Of a stretch of DNA of 64,000 bases, positions 28,678 to 36,956 are shown piece by piece (within the stretch, counting starts at the first letter, position 1; each line of letters begins with the position of its first letter). The position numbers and the translations under genes were made by a program. Below the pieces are notes generated by a model. It was given only the letters and a program-made list of their open reading frames with translations, made no database searches and had not been told where the DNA came from. The stretch lies in contig NZ_CP131599.1 of assembly GCF_030685535.1 (NCBI RefSeq), positions 682,001 to 746,000 of the forward strand. The letters run 5' to 3'. Origin of the DNA: Photobacterium leiognathi. Its GTDB lineage: Bacteria > Pseudomonadota > Gammaproteobacteria > Enterobacterales > Vibrionaceae.

Positions 28678-29322
28678 TTAACGGTAACTGCTAAGTAATG
28701 CTGCAATCTTTGCTTTAGGTGTTTTTGCCAGCTTCATCATTAACGCAAATGGGATGGTTTCAATGCCATATTGCTGCTTTATATCATCAAGCATCACAAG
28801 CCATAATCGCGCTGTCATTTCTGAGTCAGCTAACGCACGGTGGAAAACTCCATTATGGTAGATATTTTTATAATCCACTAATGTTCCTAACTTATGATTA
28901 GGTGCATCTTGATAGAGACGACGAGCGATCAGCATAGAGCAGGTAAACGTACCGCCATAATGACGATTAATTTGCTCAAGCTCGGCATCTAAAAAACGTT
29001 GATCGAAAGAAGCGTTATGAGCGACAAGATTGGCATCACCAATAAAATCAGCAAACTCATTCATCACCACATCACAAGAGGGCGCAGTACGTAACATGTT
29101 ATTGCTGATCCCTGTGTAGCCTTCAATAAAACTACTTACACGAAAACCCGGATTCATCAGCTGTTGGAACTGACCAACAATTTCACCGTTTTGTAGTTTT
29201 ACAGCACCAATTTCAATGGCGCGATCCCCTTGGTTAGGAGATAAACCGGTTGTTTCGAAGTCGAGAATAACAACATTATCAGCAGGACGAGAAAGGCCAT
29301 TGGCTGAGTGAGAAAAGGTCAT
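28678..29322 (-). CDS. DEDDh 3'-5' exonuclease, DnaQ-like
   Basis: A 214-residue proofreading-type exonuclease fold. The acidic residues are visible: Asp21 and Glu23 in LDFETTGL, Asp107 in HNASFDQRF, and His161 with Asp166 in [11 protein letters not shown], so all of the DEDDh set is present. It degrades single-stranded DNA or RNA from the 3' end; short stand-alone copies may edit or repair. It is not DnaQ itself, which is found with rnhA. It may form an operon with the EEP-family gene downstream. Confidence 0.88.
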   Translation of the reverse strand: MTFSHSANGLSRPADNVVILDFETTGLSPNQGDRAIEIGAVKLQNGEIVGQFQQLMNPGFRVSSFIEGYTGISNNMLRTAPSCDVVMNEFADFIGDANLVAHNASFDQRFLDAELEQINRHYGGTFTCSMLIARRLYQDAPNHKLGTLVDYKNIYHNGVFHRALADSEMTARLWLVMLDDIKQQYGIETIPFALMMKLAKTPKAKIAALLSSYR

Positions 29323-29540
29323 GGTAAAGCCTGTTACAAAGATAAGAGCTTCATTTTAGCGGCCGAAGATAGCTTGTAAACTGCGGAAAGAGAATTTATT
29401 TGTGGGAGTAAGGTCAATTTATCGTCAAACAGCCATCGTGTTATTACATTCTAACGATAGATCGAGCATTATACGAGATAGGTATAAAATTCGTTATTTC
29501 AACGAGTGCATCTAGCCATTGAGATCTCATTAAGCATTCT

Positions 29541-31520
29541 ATGAAGAAAGAAAGAAGTCAGTTTCGCGATCATGGTGCGGAAGCATCATTGTTTAATCGT
29601 CGCGCGGTCGTTTCATTTATTGGGATAATTATCTTATCGTTTGTGCTTATCGGTAACCTTTACCATTTGGAAGTGCAAGATTATAAAGAGTATCAAGCTC
29701 GCTCGAATAATAACCGCATTAAAGTGATCCCAATTGCACCTAACCGAGGTCGTATTTACGATCGAAATGGTGTCATCCTTGCTGAAAATGTACCTGTTTA
29801 TTCTTTAGAAATTATTCCTGAAAAAGTGGCGAATTTGCCAGAAACCCTGACTAACTTAAAAACCTTGTTGGGTGTGACTGATGATGAAATCGCGGCTTTT
29901 ATGAAAGAGAAAAAACATACTCGCCGATTTAAGCCTGTAACCTTAATTGATCAGATGAATGAAAAGCAGGTTGCAGAGTTCTCAGTTAATGAATTCCATT
30001 ATCCGGGTGTTGATATTGATGCACACCTAGAGCGTTATTACCCGTATGGTTCAGCACTTACTCATACTTTAGGTTATGTCGCTAAGATCAATGACCGTGA
30101 TATTAAGTCGTTAAAAGAACAGGGTATTTACAATAACTACAAAGCAACGCGTACCATTGGTAAGTTAGGTATTGAGCGTTACTACGAAGATTTATTACAT
30201 GGTCAATCTGGCTATGAAAAAGTAGAAGTGAATAGCCGTGGTCGTGTGATCCGTACCTTAGAGTATGTACCGCCTGTCTCGGGTAAAGACATTAAGTTAA
30301 CCATTGATTTAAACTTACAACTCTATGCCAATAAGTTGCTTACGGAAGATGTAAAAGATCCTAAAACTGGCAAGATGGTGACCAAAACACGTCGTGGTGC
30401 AATCGTGGTGCTTGATCCTCGTGATGATGCGATCTTAGCTATGGTTTCAAGTCCAAGTTACGATCCAAACTTGTTTGTTCATGGTATTTCATCAAAAGAA
30501 TACAGCCAGTTACTAAATAGCCCTGCACACCCACTGGTTAACCGAACGACGTTAGGTGTATACCCACCGGGCTCTACAGTGAAACCACAAATTGCAGTAG
30601 CTGCGTTAGCTACAGGGGTGATCACGCCGAATACAGTGCGAAATAACCCAGGCTGGTGGCGTATTCCAAACAGTAATAGCCGTAAATTCCGCGATGATGT
30701 TCGCTGGGGACATGGTAACGTTGATGTGTATAAAGCCATTGAGCAGTCGGTAGATACCTTCTTCTATCAAGTGGCTTACGACATGGGTATTGATCGTATC
30801 TCTAAATGGATGAACAAATTTGGCTATGGTGAATTAACAGGTATTGATATTCGTGAAGAAACGGCGGGTAACATGCCAACTCGTGAGTGGAAACGTGCTC
30901 ATACTAAACAGCCTTGGTATCAAGGTGACACCATTCCAATTGGTATCGGCCAGGGCTATTGGACGGCAACCCCAATGCAGATCGCCAAAGCGACATCGGT
31001 TGTGGCTAACTCGGGTGTTGTACACCGTCCACACTTGCTATACGCGATCATTGATGGTGATAAAGAAGACATTGTGAAGTTTAAAGACTTCCCGAAAGTT
31101 GAGCCTGTACCAGAAAAATATTGGAAAATCGCACAAGAAGGTATGCATCTAGTTACCACTAAAGGTACCGCACGCAAAGAGTTCCAAAATCTAGGCTATG
31201 AAGCTGCAGGTAAAGCCGGTACAAGTCAGGTTTACACCATGTCTGATACTGAAAACTATGATGCAAATGAAGTTGCAGAACACCTACGTGACCACGCTTT
31301 GTTTACGGGGTTTGCACCTGTAAATCATCCGCAAGTATTGGTATCAACCATTCTTGAACACGGTGGTTGGGGACGAAATGCAGCGCCTATTGCTCGTAAG
31401 ATCATGGATTATGTTTTGGTGAAACCAACGCTACATCCTGAAGCACAAAAGCAAGAAGGTGATGATAAATCAGCAACACCTGTGGATGTCAGTAAAACGA
31501 CGGCAGTAAAAACAAGCTAA
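29541..31520 (+). CDS. mrdA: Penicillin-binding protein 2 (peptidoglycan DD-transpeptidase)
   Basis: A 659-residue class B penicillin-binding protein of the PBP2 type: an N-terminal anchor helix near 22-41, a pedestal domain, and a transpeptidase domain with STVK (Ser345 nucleophile, Lys348), SVD (403-405) and KAGT (558-561). PBP2 cross-links lateral-wall peptidoglycan with RodA. Two oddities: the third motif reads KAGT where E. coli PBP2, from memory, has Ser and most relatives Ser or Thr, and rodA is not next to it, so this may be a second, chromosome II paralogue. A TTCG-loop terminator follows at 31546-31569. Confidence 0.92.
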   Translation: MKKERSQFRDHGAEASLFNRRAVVSFIGIIILSFVLIGNLYHLEVQDYKEYQARSNNNRIKVIPIAPNRGRIYDRNGVILAENVPVYSLEIIPEKVANLPETLTNLKTLLGVTDDEIAAFMKEKKHTRRFKPVTLIDQMNEKQVAEFSVNEFHYPGVDIDAHLERYYPYGSALTHTLGYVAKINDRDIKSLKEQGIYNNYKATRTIGKLGIERYYEDLLHGQSGYEKVEVNSRGRVIRTLEYVPPVSGKDIKLTIDLNLQLYANKLLTEDVKDPKTGKMVTKTRRGAIVVLDPRDDAILAMVSSPSYDPNLFVHGISSKEYSQLLNSPAHPLVNRTTLGVYPPGSTVKPQIAVAALATGVITPNTVRNNPGWWRIPNSNSRKFRDDVRWGHGNVDVYKAIEQSVDTFFYQVAYDMGIDRISKWMNKFGYGELTGIDIREETAGNMPTREWKRAHTKQPWYQGDTIPIGIGQGYWTATPMQIAKATSVVANSGVVHRPHLLYAIIDGDKEDIVKFKDFPKVEPVPEKYWKIAQEGMHLVTTKGTARKEFQNLGYEAAGKAGTSQVYTMSDTENYDANEVAEHLRDHALFTGFAPVNHPQVLVSTILEHGGWGRNAAPIARKIMDYVLVKPTLHPEAQKQEGDDKSATPVDVSKTTAVKTS

Positions 31521-31545
31521 AGATTTAAATAATCATCAGCTAATG

Positions 31546-31575
31546 AAAAGGTCACTTCGGTGGCCTTTTTTGTTA
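31546..31575 (+). terminator. Terminator after mrdA
   Basis: A 10-base stem AAAAGGTCAC / GTGGCCTTTT closed by a TTCG tetraloop and followed by T residues. Confidence 0.8.
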
Positions 31576-31595
31576 TCGGTTTGTATTTTCATTAT

Positions 31596-33326
31596 TTACT
31601 CGGTGGGAGTGCCCCAAATTGTCAGAATGTCATGAAGTTCAGAGGCAAGGTAGGGCTTACATAAAATATCATTCATACCAGCATTAATGCAGGCATCACG
31701 TTCAGCACTTGTTGTGCCTGCGGTTAAAGCAATGATCGGCTTATCATAGCTATTTTTGCGCAGCTCTTTCGTGGCTGTATAACCGTCCATAACGGGCATT
31801 CGGCAGTCCATAAGCACAATATCAAACGATTCTGCTTCTAAGATCTCAATAGCTTGCTGACCGTTATCGACAATAACTGGATTGATTTGGATTTTATTAA
31901 GCATCAGTTGAATGATCATCTGATTGGTTTTTAAATCCTCAACCACAAGCACTTTTAAATGCTTGATCGGTACCTGCTGTGGACGTTTTATTTCAGAGTT
32001 TACATTGGCGGTATTACTTATCGTTAAAGGCAGTGAAATTTGAAAACATGCGCCACGGCCAAGCGAGCTTTCGACTCGAATAGAACCACCCATTTGTTCG
32101 CAAAGCTGTTTACAGATCACCAGACCTAATCCAGTACCTTCATGACTACGTTTACTGGTGATATCAACTTGGCTAAACGGTTTAAACAGTTTGTGTTGAT
32201 CCGCTTGATCAATGCCACAACCGCTGTCTCTGACAGAAAATTGTAGCTTTTGATCTTCCCACCATAGTTTTGCATGCACAAAACCATCGCTAGTAAACTT
32301 AATCGCATTTGAAATTAAATTAACGAAGATTTGTTTGATCCTATCTTCATCACCAATCAAAGCAGTAGGTAAGTCTGGCGCATAGTAAATATTGAAATCG
32401 AGCCGTTTCTCATTGGCTTTATGGGTAAAAATATCTTCGAGTTTAGTCGCAAGTAAATGACTATCGAACGGTTTTTCAATTAACTCCAACATACCAGCGT
32501 TAATTTTACTGTAATCGAGCAAATCATTAATGATTGCCCTTAGTAGCTCGCCAGAGTGATTAAGTGTCGTTAATAGTTTTAATTGATGAGTATCAAGAGA
32601 GGTATCGTGTAATAGCTCAGCTGAGCCTAATAAGCCGTTTAGCGGGGTACGTAATTCATGGTTGATCATGGCAAGAAAATCACGGGTAGACTGCTCAGAT
32701 TCTTCTGCCCGTTTTTTGGCATTAATGGCTTGATGAAAAGTAATTAACCGTCCAATGGCAGAGCGGAGTAATTCACAAAACAGTGCCATCTGTTTTTGAA
32801 TTGCATTGAGCCTATCTTCCGAGCATACGATCCTGACTGCAAATATACCCACACAACCGGAATGTGTATTGATGTTATGCCATAGAACATGTTTATCAGG
32901 TTCCCAGTAAATATCCGTCGTATTAAGAGTGGCAGGGGGCGACCATTCTTGCATACGCCCGCTACTGTATTTACCTGAAATATTGATTTTATCGGTAGGG
33001 TAGACAGCGAGATAACATCCAGTGACGTAATTTCCATCGATCAAGCTGTCTAACAATTGCTGAATGTTTTCATGAGTTGCACTTTCTTTTAAAAACAGAC
33101 GCGCGTTGATTAGCAGCAAGTTCTCCATTCTGTTTTGATAGGCTAACAATTCAGAATCGAATTTCGCTTGCAGCTTTAACTTCTCTAAAGAATCATTAAG
33201 CATCTGATTAGTATTATAAAGCTCGTGACTTTTAGCCTCTAACAGCTTCTCAGCGACCAATCTTGCTTCATGTTCTCGATCGAGTTTACGTTGTAATAAT
33301 TCAATGTGCTTTTCATGATCAATCAT
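31596..33326 (-). CDS. Hybrid sensor histidine kinase partnered with H-NOX (HahK/HqsK-like)
   Basis: A 576-residue soluble hybrid kinase: coiled coil (about 2-60), a sensor-like region (70-190), HisKA dimerisation with His223 in MINHELRTPLNG, HATPase with the N box near 340 and G boxes DSGCGID and GTGLGL, and a C-terminal receiver with Asp507 in LMDCRMPVMDGYT. It has no membrane segment and no HPt domain, so phosphate would pass to a separate HPt protein. The ATG overlaps the TGA of the H-NOX gene by one base (TGATG), implying translational coupling. In V. harveyi the H-NOX partner HqsK feeds nitric oxide signals to LuxU; the same role here is inferred. Confidence 0.88.
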   Translation of the reverse strand: MIDHEKHIELLQRKLDREHEARLVAEKLLEAKSHELYNTNQMLNDSLEKLKLQAKFDSELLAYQNRMENLLLINARLFLKESATHENIQQLLDSLIDGNYVTGCYLAVYPTDKINISGKYSSGRMQEWSPPATLNTTDIYWEPDKHVLWHNINTHSGCVGIFAVRIVCSEDRLNAIQKQMALFCELLRSAIGRLITFHQAINAKKRAEESEQSTRDFLAMINHELRTPLNGLLGSAELLHDTSLDTHQLKLLTTLNHSGELLRAIINDLLDYSKINAGMLELIEKPFDSHLLATKLEDIFTHKANEKRLDFNIYYAPDLPTALIGDEDRIKQIFVNLISNAIKFTSDGFVHAKLWWEDQKLQFSVRDSGCGIDQADQHKLFKPFSQVDITSKRSHEGTGLGLVICKQLCEQMGGSIRVESSLGRGACFQISLPLTISNTANVNSEIKRPQQVPIKHLKVLVVEDLKTNQMIIQLMLNKIQINPVIVDNGQQAIEILEAESFDIVLMDCRMPVMDGYTATKELRKNSYDKPIIALTAGTTSAERDACINAGMNDILCKPYLASELHDILTIWGTPTE

Positions 33327-33862
33327 CAATTATCACTCAACAATAAATGAAAGCGGACATGATCTTTCTGATCTGTTGGCTCTAACGTAATTTCAAGAGC
33401 TTGATTAAAATAATCCGCACAACCTTCCAGCAGACCAAGACAAACATAGCCCATACAACGAGCGGAATGGTAATCCATCGTCATTGTGGTTTCTGTTTCA
33501 TTGGCAAATTCAAAACGTGGAGGAGTGGTATCAGGGTAGAGCTTTTTGACTTCCTGATGGATATAAGCTTCAACACTACGGATAAAATCAAACGTATTAG
33601 AATCAACAAAATGATAGTTGGGTAGAAGTTGCAATAAACGGGGGAATACGGCACGACCAAAAGTCTGCTGTAATTGCTCGGCAGGAACGCCTGTGACTTT
33701 ACTTAAGCTGATAATTAACTTAACTAAGCGTTGGTGTTCATAACTACCAACCGAAGTATACGCACCAGAATCTCCTGCCTTATCGAGCATAGATTGGCAC
33801 ACTTCAAGATCGAATGTGTTTTCGACAATATCGATAAATTCAGTAAAGATGATTCCTTTCAT
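33326..33862 (-). CDS. hnoX: H-NOX heme nitric oxide/oxygen binding sensor
   Basis: A 178-residue heme sensor, start MKGIIFTEFI as in the family. The proximal heme ligand is His102 in AYIHQEV, and the YxSxR heme-propionate motif is YHSAR (131-135). The pocket has no obvious distal tyrosine, fitting nitric oxide rather than oxygen sensing. In Vibrio and Shewanella such proteins inhibit a cognate kinase when nitric oxide binds and thereby affect biofilm, c-di-GMP or quorum sensing. The start at 33862 was chosen for GGTGG six bases upstream and the family N-terminus. It is the first gene of a two-gene unit with the hybrid kinase. Confidence 0.93.
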   Translation of the reverse strand: MKGIIFTEFIDIVENTFDLEVCQSMLDKAGDSGAYTSVGSYEHQRLVKLIISLSKVTGVPAEQLQQTFGRAVFPRLLQLLPNYHFVDSNTFDFIRSVEAYIHQEVKKLYPDTTPPRFEFANETETTMTMDYHSARCMGYVCLGLLEGCADYFNQALEITLEPTDQKDHVRFHLLLSDN

Positions 33863-33982
33863 ACATGCCACCAGATAATCAAATATATGTATATTTAGCT
33901 GAATATATTGAGCATTATTCAGTATGGCAGAGAATGAAGTTTCGTCAAAAACAATGAGTTAGTTGTTAGATATAGATATAAA

Positions 33983-34009
33983 AACGAAGCCTGATTTTCA
34001 AGCTTCGTT
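33983..34009 (-). terminator. Terminator of the gene at 34040
   Basis: Stem AACGAAGC / GCTTCGTT with an 11-base loop; on the leftward strand it is followed by TTTTT. Confidence 0.65.
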
Positions 34010-34010
34010 A

Positions 34011-34032
34011 TATACCCAAGTCGCTTTGGTAT
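34011..34032. repeat. Degenerate copy of the TATACCCAAG repeat
   Basis: TATACCCAAGTCGCTTTGGTAT: the left end of the element seen in full at 1589 with a shortened, imperfect right end. It lies between a terminator and the end of the 34040 gene. Confidence 0.45.
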
Positions 34033-34039
34033 TAAGAGA

Positions 34040-34561
34040 TTATTTTTTCAGAGTAACCGTGTCAGAGGCTTGCTGAGCGGTATGAAGCAAGTAGTTTTCC
34101 ATATCAGTCATTAGCTGATCTTGATTTGGTAATGGCAGGGCGAAAATATCAGAAACAAGGCTATGATGCGCGCCATCTTCTAAATGATTAAAGATCATGC
34201 CACAAGCTGCAGGTTTACCTTTAAAGAAACCCACATAGAGCGTCGCTTCTGCATCCGGTTCAAACATAATTTGAGTTAAATACTCAATAACTGCTTCTTT
34301 TTCTTGCTCATTTTCCCATTGGGATGCACGAACTAAAGAATAGCGGATAGTAAGAGGATGGCAATCTACAGGATAAAAAGACAGGGAAGGATCTGAACAA
34401 GTAACAGGAGTGTCGACAGTGTGCTTGGTTAACTCGGATTGGGACAGTTGATACAGATTTAATCCCTTCTCACTTAACGGTGTTGGAAATTCAGCATCAG
34501 TAATATGGCTTGCCATCCAAGCATTTTTTAAAGTAATCAGTTTTTCTGTAATAACTAGCAT
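34040..34561 (-). CDS. Hypothetical protein, possibly acetyltransferase-like
   Basis: A 173-residue soluble protein that I do not recognise with certainty. The stretch ATLYVGFFKGKPAACGMIFN near 105-124 resembles the central strands of a GNAT fold (a strand, short turn, strand with Ala-Gly-hydrophobic residues), followed by a SLVSDIFALP strand where GNAT proteins usually have their beta-4/5. The typical acetyl-CoA loop (Q/RxxGxG/A) is not evident, so it may be inactive or a different fold. Single gene with its own terminator. Confidence 0.6.
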   Translation of the reverse strand: MLVITEKLITLKNAWMASHITDAEFPTPLSEKGLNLYQLSQSELTKHTVDTPVTCSDPSLSFYPVDCHPLTIRYSLVRASQWENEQEKEAVIEYLTQIMFEPDAEATLYVGFFKGKPAACGMIFNHLEDGAHHSLVSDIFALPLPNQDQLMTDMENYLLHTAQQASDTVTLKK

Positions 34562-34803
34562 AGATTCGCTTCTTTTATTTAACTACTTACACCTTAACCT
34601 AAATACGCTAGAGAAGGTACGTAAAATCAAGTAAGTGGGTAAAAAACAAACATTAATGTAAGTGAGGTGTCAGTATTTTGTTTGTTAAGCAAGATTTGAC
34701 CAATTCCAGATACTTTTTGCTTCTATATCAGATAAGGTTAGATGCACAAGTGACTAGAAATAGCGCTATCTTATTATTTTCAAGTGGCGACGTGACTTGA
34801 GTA

Positions 34804-34836
34804 TATACCCAAGCGTCTTGAAGTTACTTGGGTATA
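34804..34836. repeat. 33-bp solo palindromic copy of the TATACCCAAG repeat
   Basis: TATACCCAAG at the left and CTTGGGTATA at the right, with GTCTTGAAGTTA between, read as the two ends of the 267-bp element fused with the interior lost. It lies in the 331-base gap before the Ivy-like gene, which otherwise shows nothing I can annotate. Confidence 0.65.
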
Positions 34837-34892
34837 AGTGTTTGTACCGTGGCTAGGGGAAATGATGCGGTACATTAATCTAGGAATGAAAA

Positions 34893-35339
34893 ATGAAAAA
34901 ATTATTATTAGCGACTTCTGTTGTTCTACTACTGGCTGGCTGTAACGATAAAGCACCTGAGGCACAACAACAAAAACAAGCAGAACCAGCGGCAACGCAA
35001 ACAGTAACAGCAGAGAAAACGCAAGCAACGGAAGCGCAAAAGCTGCCAGAATGGATTTCTGGCGATAAAGTAACAGCACCACTGAACAATATCGTAGTGG
35101 GTGATGAGTCATACAAAGCGATGTCTTACTGTAAGCCACATAACTGTGCGGGTGATTTTATGATCACGCTAACAGGTAAAGACAAAAAAGAGTATTCAAT
35201 GGTTGTGCACGTGAAAGACACAGATGGCGCAATCACTAAGCCAAGCGAGTACGCAACATACCAATACATTGGTAACCCAAGTGACGATATGAAAGGCTTA
35301 CTACAGCAAGCATTACTACAGAATCCTAACTGGAAATAA
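34893..35339 (+). CDS. Ivy-family lysozyme inhibitor lipoprotein
   Basis: A 148-residue predicted lipoprotein: MKKLLLATSVVLLLAGC with Cys17 lipidated and Asn next. After a flexible Ala/Gln/Thr linker (20-50) comes an Ivy-like domain containing CKPHNC at 80-85, the loop that in Ivy proteins (CKPHDC) plugs the active site of C-type lysozyme. Ending NPSDDMKGLLQQALLQNPNWK also fits the family. It would protect peptidoglycan from host or environmental lysozyme, or control endogenous lytic enzymes. Most Ivy proteins are soluble periplasmic; lipidation and the extra linker are unusual. A terminator follows at once. Confidence 0.8.
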   Translation: MKKLLLATSVVLLLAGCNDKAPEAQQQKQAEPAATQTVTAEKTQATEAQKLPEWISGDKVTAPLNNIVVGDESYKAMSYCKPHNCAGDFMITLTGKDKKEYSMVVHVKDTDGAITKPSEYATYQYIGNPSDDMKGLLQQALLQNPNWK

Positions 35340-35370
35340 ACGTAAGTAATTATTGTTATAAATCCAAAGA

Positions 35371-35403
35371 AACGTGCCGTACTCGTAACGGCACGTTTTT
35401 TTA
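35371..35403 (+). terminator. Terminator after the Ivy-like gene
   Basis: Stem AACGTGCCGT / ACGGCACGTT with a 7-base loop, followed by a run of T. Confidence 0.8.
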
Positions 35404-35438
35404 TATCTGAGATTTATTGATAGCCGCCATTGACATTG

Positions 35439-35484
35439 TTTGATGATCAAACTAAATTTCCACTCAAATAATTTGATAATCAAA
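35439..35484. promoter_or_regulatory. Twin palindromic operators upstream of the cation efflux gene
   Basis: Two palindromes, TTTGATGATCAAA (35439-35451) and TTTGATAATCAAA (35472-35484), each followed by CTAAAT, centres 33 bases apart or about three helix turns. The second ends 15 bases before the efflux gene start. Spacing and symmetry suit a dimeric MarR-family repressor, and a marR gene closes the same transcription unit, so autoregulation is likely. Confidence 0.6.
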
Positions 35485-35499
35485 CTAAATGGAGGATTT

Positions 35500-36411
35500 A
35501 TGAAGTTCGAACTACAACACGATCATGATTTTTCATCTCATGATCAGCAGGGAGAAAAAGGGACGTTTTATGTGCTCTTGCTGACTCTAACAACAATGCT
35601 TATCGAAATCGTAGCAGGGACAGTCTATGGTTCCATGGCACTATTAGCTGATGGGTGGCATATGGGAACCCATGCCGCTGCATTTTGTATCACGTTATTT
35701 GCTTACCGCTACGCAAGAAAACACAGTAATAATGACCGTTTTTCCTTTGGTACTGGCAAGGTTAGCGTGTTAGGCGGATATACCAGTGCAATCGTATTAG
35801 GCATTGTAGCGGTGTTAATGATTGCAGAATCCATCCATCGTTTATTTAACCCATACATGATTCAATTTAATGAAGCAATAATTGTTGCGTGTATTGGCTT
35901 AACCGTAAATTTAGCCAGCATATTCTTACTTAACGGGCACGGTCATTCTCACGACCATAGCCACGACCACGATCATCACGGTCACAGTCATGGGCATCAT
36001 CATCACGATCACAATTTAAGAGCCGCATATTTACACGTGCTTGCTGATACCTTGACCTCTTTACTTGCCATTATTGCGCTATTGTTCGGAAAATATTACG
36101 GCTGGGATTGGATGGATGCAGTCATGGGTATTGTTGGTGGGTGCGTGATCATTAAATGGACAATGAATTTAATGAAGCAAACAACACCAATATTGTTAGA
36201 TGAGAACATTGATTCAGACTATAGAAAATCCATCCATGATGCATTGTCACCTTATGCAAAGGTTATGGATTTACATATCTGGAAAGTGAGTGGTAATCAC
36301 TATTCTGCGGCGATAACACTTCAGTCAACCAAAGACTTCATCGTCGATGATTATAAACAAATCTTGTCAAAATTTGATAAGATTAGCCATCTTACTTTAG
36401 AAGTACATTAA
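35500..36411 (+). CDS. dmeF: Cation diffusion facilitator transporter, DmeF-like
   Basis: A 303-residue inner-membrane cation efflux protein with six hydrophobic helices. The metal-site residues appear in LLADGWHMGTHA (helix 2) and HVLADTLTS (helix 5), HxxxD-type sites. Between helices 4 and 5 is a His-rich loop near 148-177 (GHSHDHSHDHDHHGHSHG). The CDF type with an N-terminal HDH segment and this loop is DmeF, which exports Co, Ni or Zn. The start at 35500 has GGAGGA upstream. The gene is followed eight bases later by a MarR regulator and preceded by two matching operators. Confidence 0.88.
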   Translation: MKFELQHDHDFSSHDQQGEKGTFYVLLLTLTTMLIEIVAGTVYGSMALLADGWHMGTHAAAFCITLFAYRYARKHSNNDRFSFGTGKVSVLGGYTSAIVLGIVAVLMIAESIHRLFNPYMIQFNEAIIVACIGLTVNLASIFLLNGHGHSHDHSHDHDHHGHSHGHHHHDHNLRAAYLHVLADTLTSLLAIIALLFGKYYGWDWMDAVMGIVGGCVIIKWTMNLMKQTTPILLDENIDSDYRKSIHDALSPYAKVMDLHIWKVSGNHYSAAITLQSTKDFIVDDYKQILSKFDKISHLTLEVH

Positions 36412-36419
36412 TCATAATC

Positions 36420-36836
36420 ATGAAAAATATAGAACGCCTAAACCAATTAATAACTGAATTTTATGACAAAATGTCATCATGGGAGCAATCTGTTGTTAAA
36501 GAAACAGGTTACACCTTAGCGCAAGTTCATACGATTGAAGTTTTAGGCGTTCAAGGCCCGCTAAGGATGAAAGAGCTAGCCGATAAATTGGGGATCACAA
36601 CAGGTACATTAACCGTTCAAATTGAGAAATTAGTGAAAGCGAACTTGATTGAACGTTGTGCTCATCCAACGGATCGCCGTGCGATTGTTGTTACTTTGAC
36701 AGAAGCAGGACAAGCCATTCATGTTAAGCACAATCAATTGCACCTTGATTTAGTGAATGATCTAACCATGCACATAGAGCCTGAGCATGAAGAGATATTA
36801 ATTTCGTGCATTGAAAAGATGAATAAAGAGTTTTAA
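36420..36836 (+). CDS. MarR-family transcriptional regulator
   Basis: A 138-residue winged-helix regulator: GPLRMKELADKLGITTGTLTVQIEKLVKANLIERC is the helix-turn-helix, then the wing with HPTDRRAIVVTLT, whose DxRx(A/S) pattern is the MarR family mark. It begins eight bases after the efflux gene and should be co-transcribed. Together with the twin palindromes upstream of the efflux gene it forms a compact metal-responsive repressor system. Possible sensor ligands are Cys or His residues, for example Cys80 (ERCAHP) and Cys131 (SCIEK), but the inducer is not known. Confidence 0.88.
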   Translation: MKNIERLNQLITEFYDKMSSWEQSVVKETGYTLAQVHTIEVLGVQGPLRMKELADKLGITTGTLTVQIEKLVKANLIERCAHPTDRRAIVVTLTEAGQAIHVKHNQLHLDLVNDLTMHIEPEHEEILISCIEKMNKEF

Positions 36837-36898
36837 CCATAGTTTTAAAACAACTTACTGCTTTATGTGAGTTGGTTATTCATAGTGATATTTTTCAA

Positions 36899-36936
36899 AA
36901 AGTTGCCAACGGTTATAAGACATTGTTGGCAACTTT
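36899..36936. terminator. Bidirectional terminator between marR and the His-rich gene
   Basis: Stem AAAGTTGCCAAC with its complement and a 14-base loop, A run on the left and T run on the right; it lies 60 bases after marR and 20 bases from the end of the convergent gene. Confidence 0.75.
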
Positions 36937-36956
36937 CTCATCTAAAATATCGAACT

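Noticed and set aside
35940..36020. Repeating CAC/CAT-rich DNA that looks like a microsatellite
   Set aside because: It is the His-rich loop of the DmeF-like protein.
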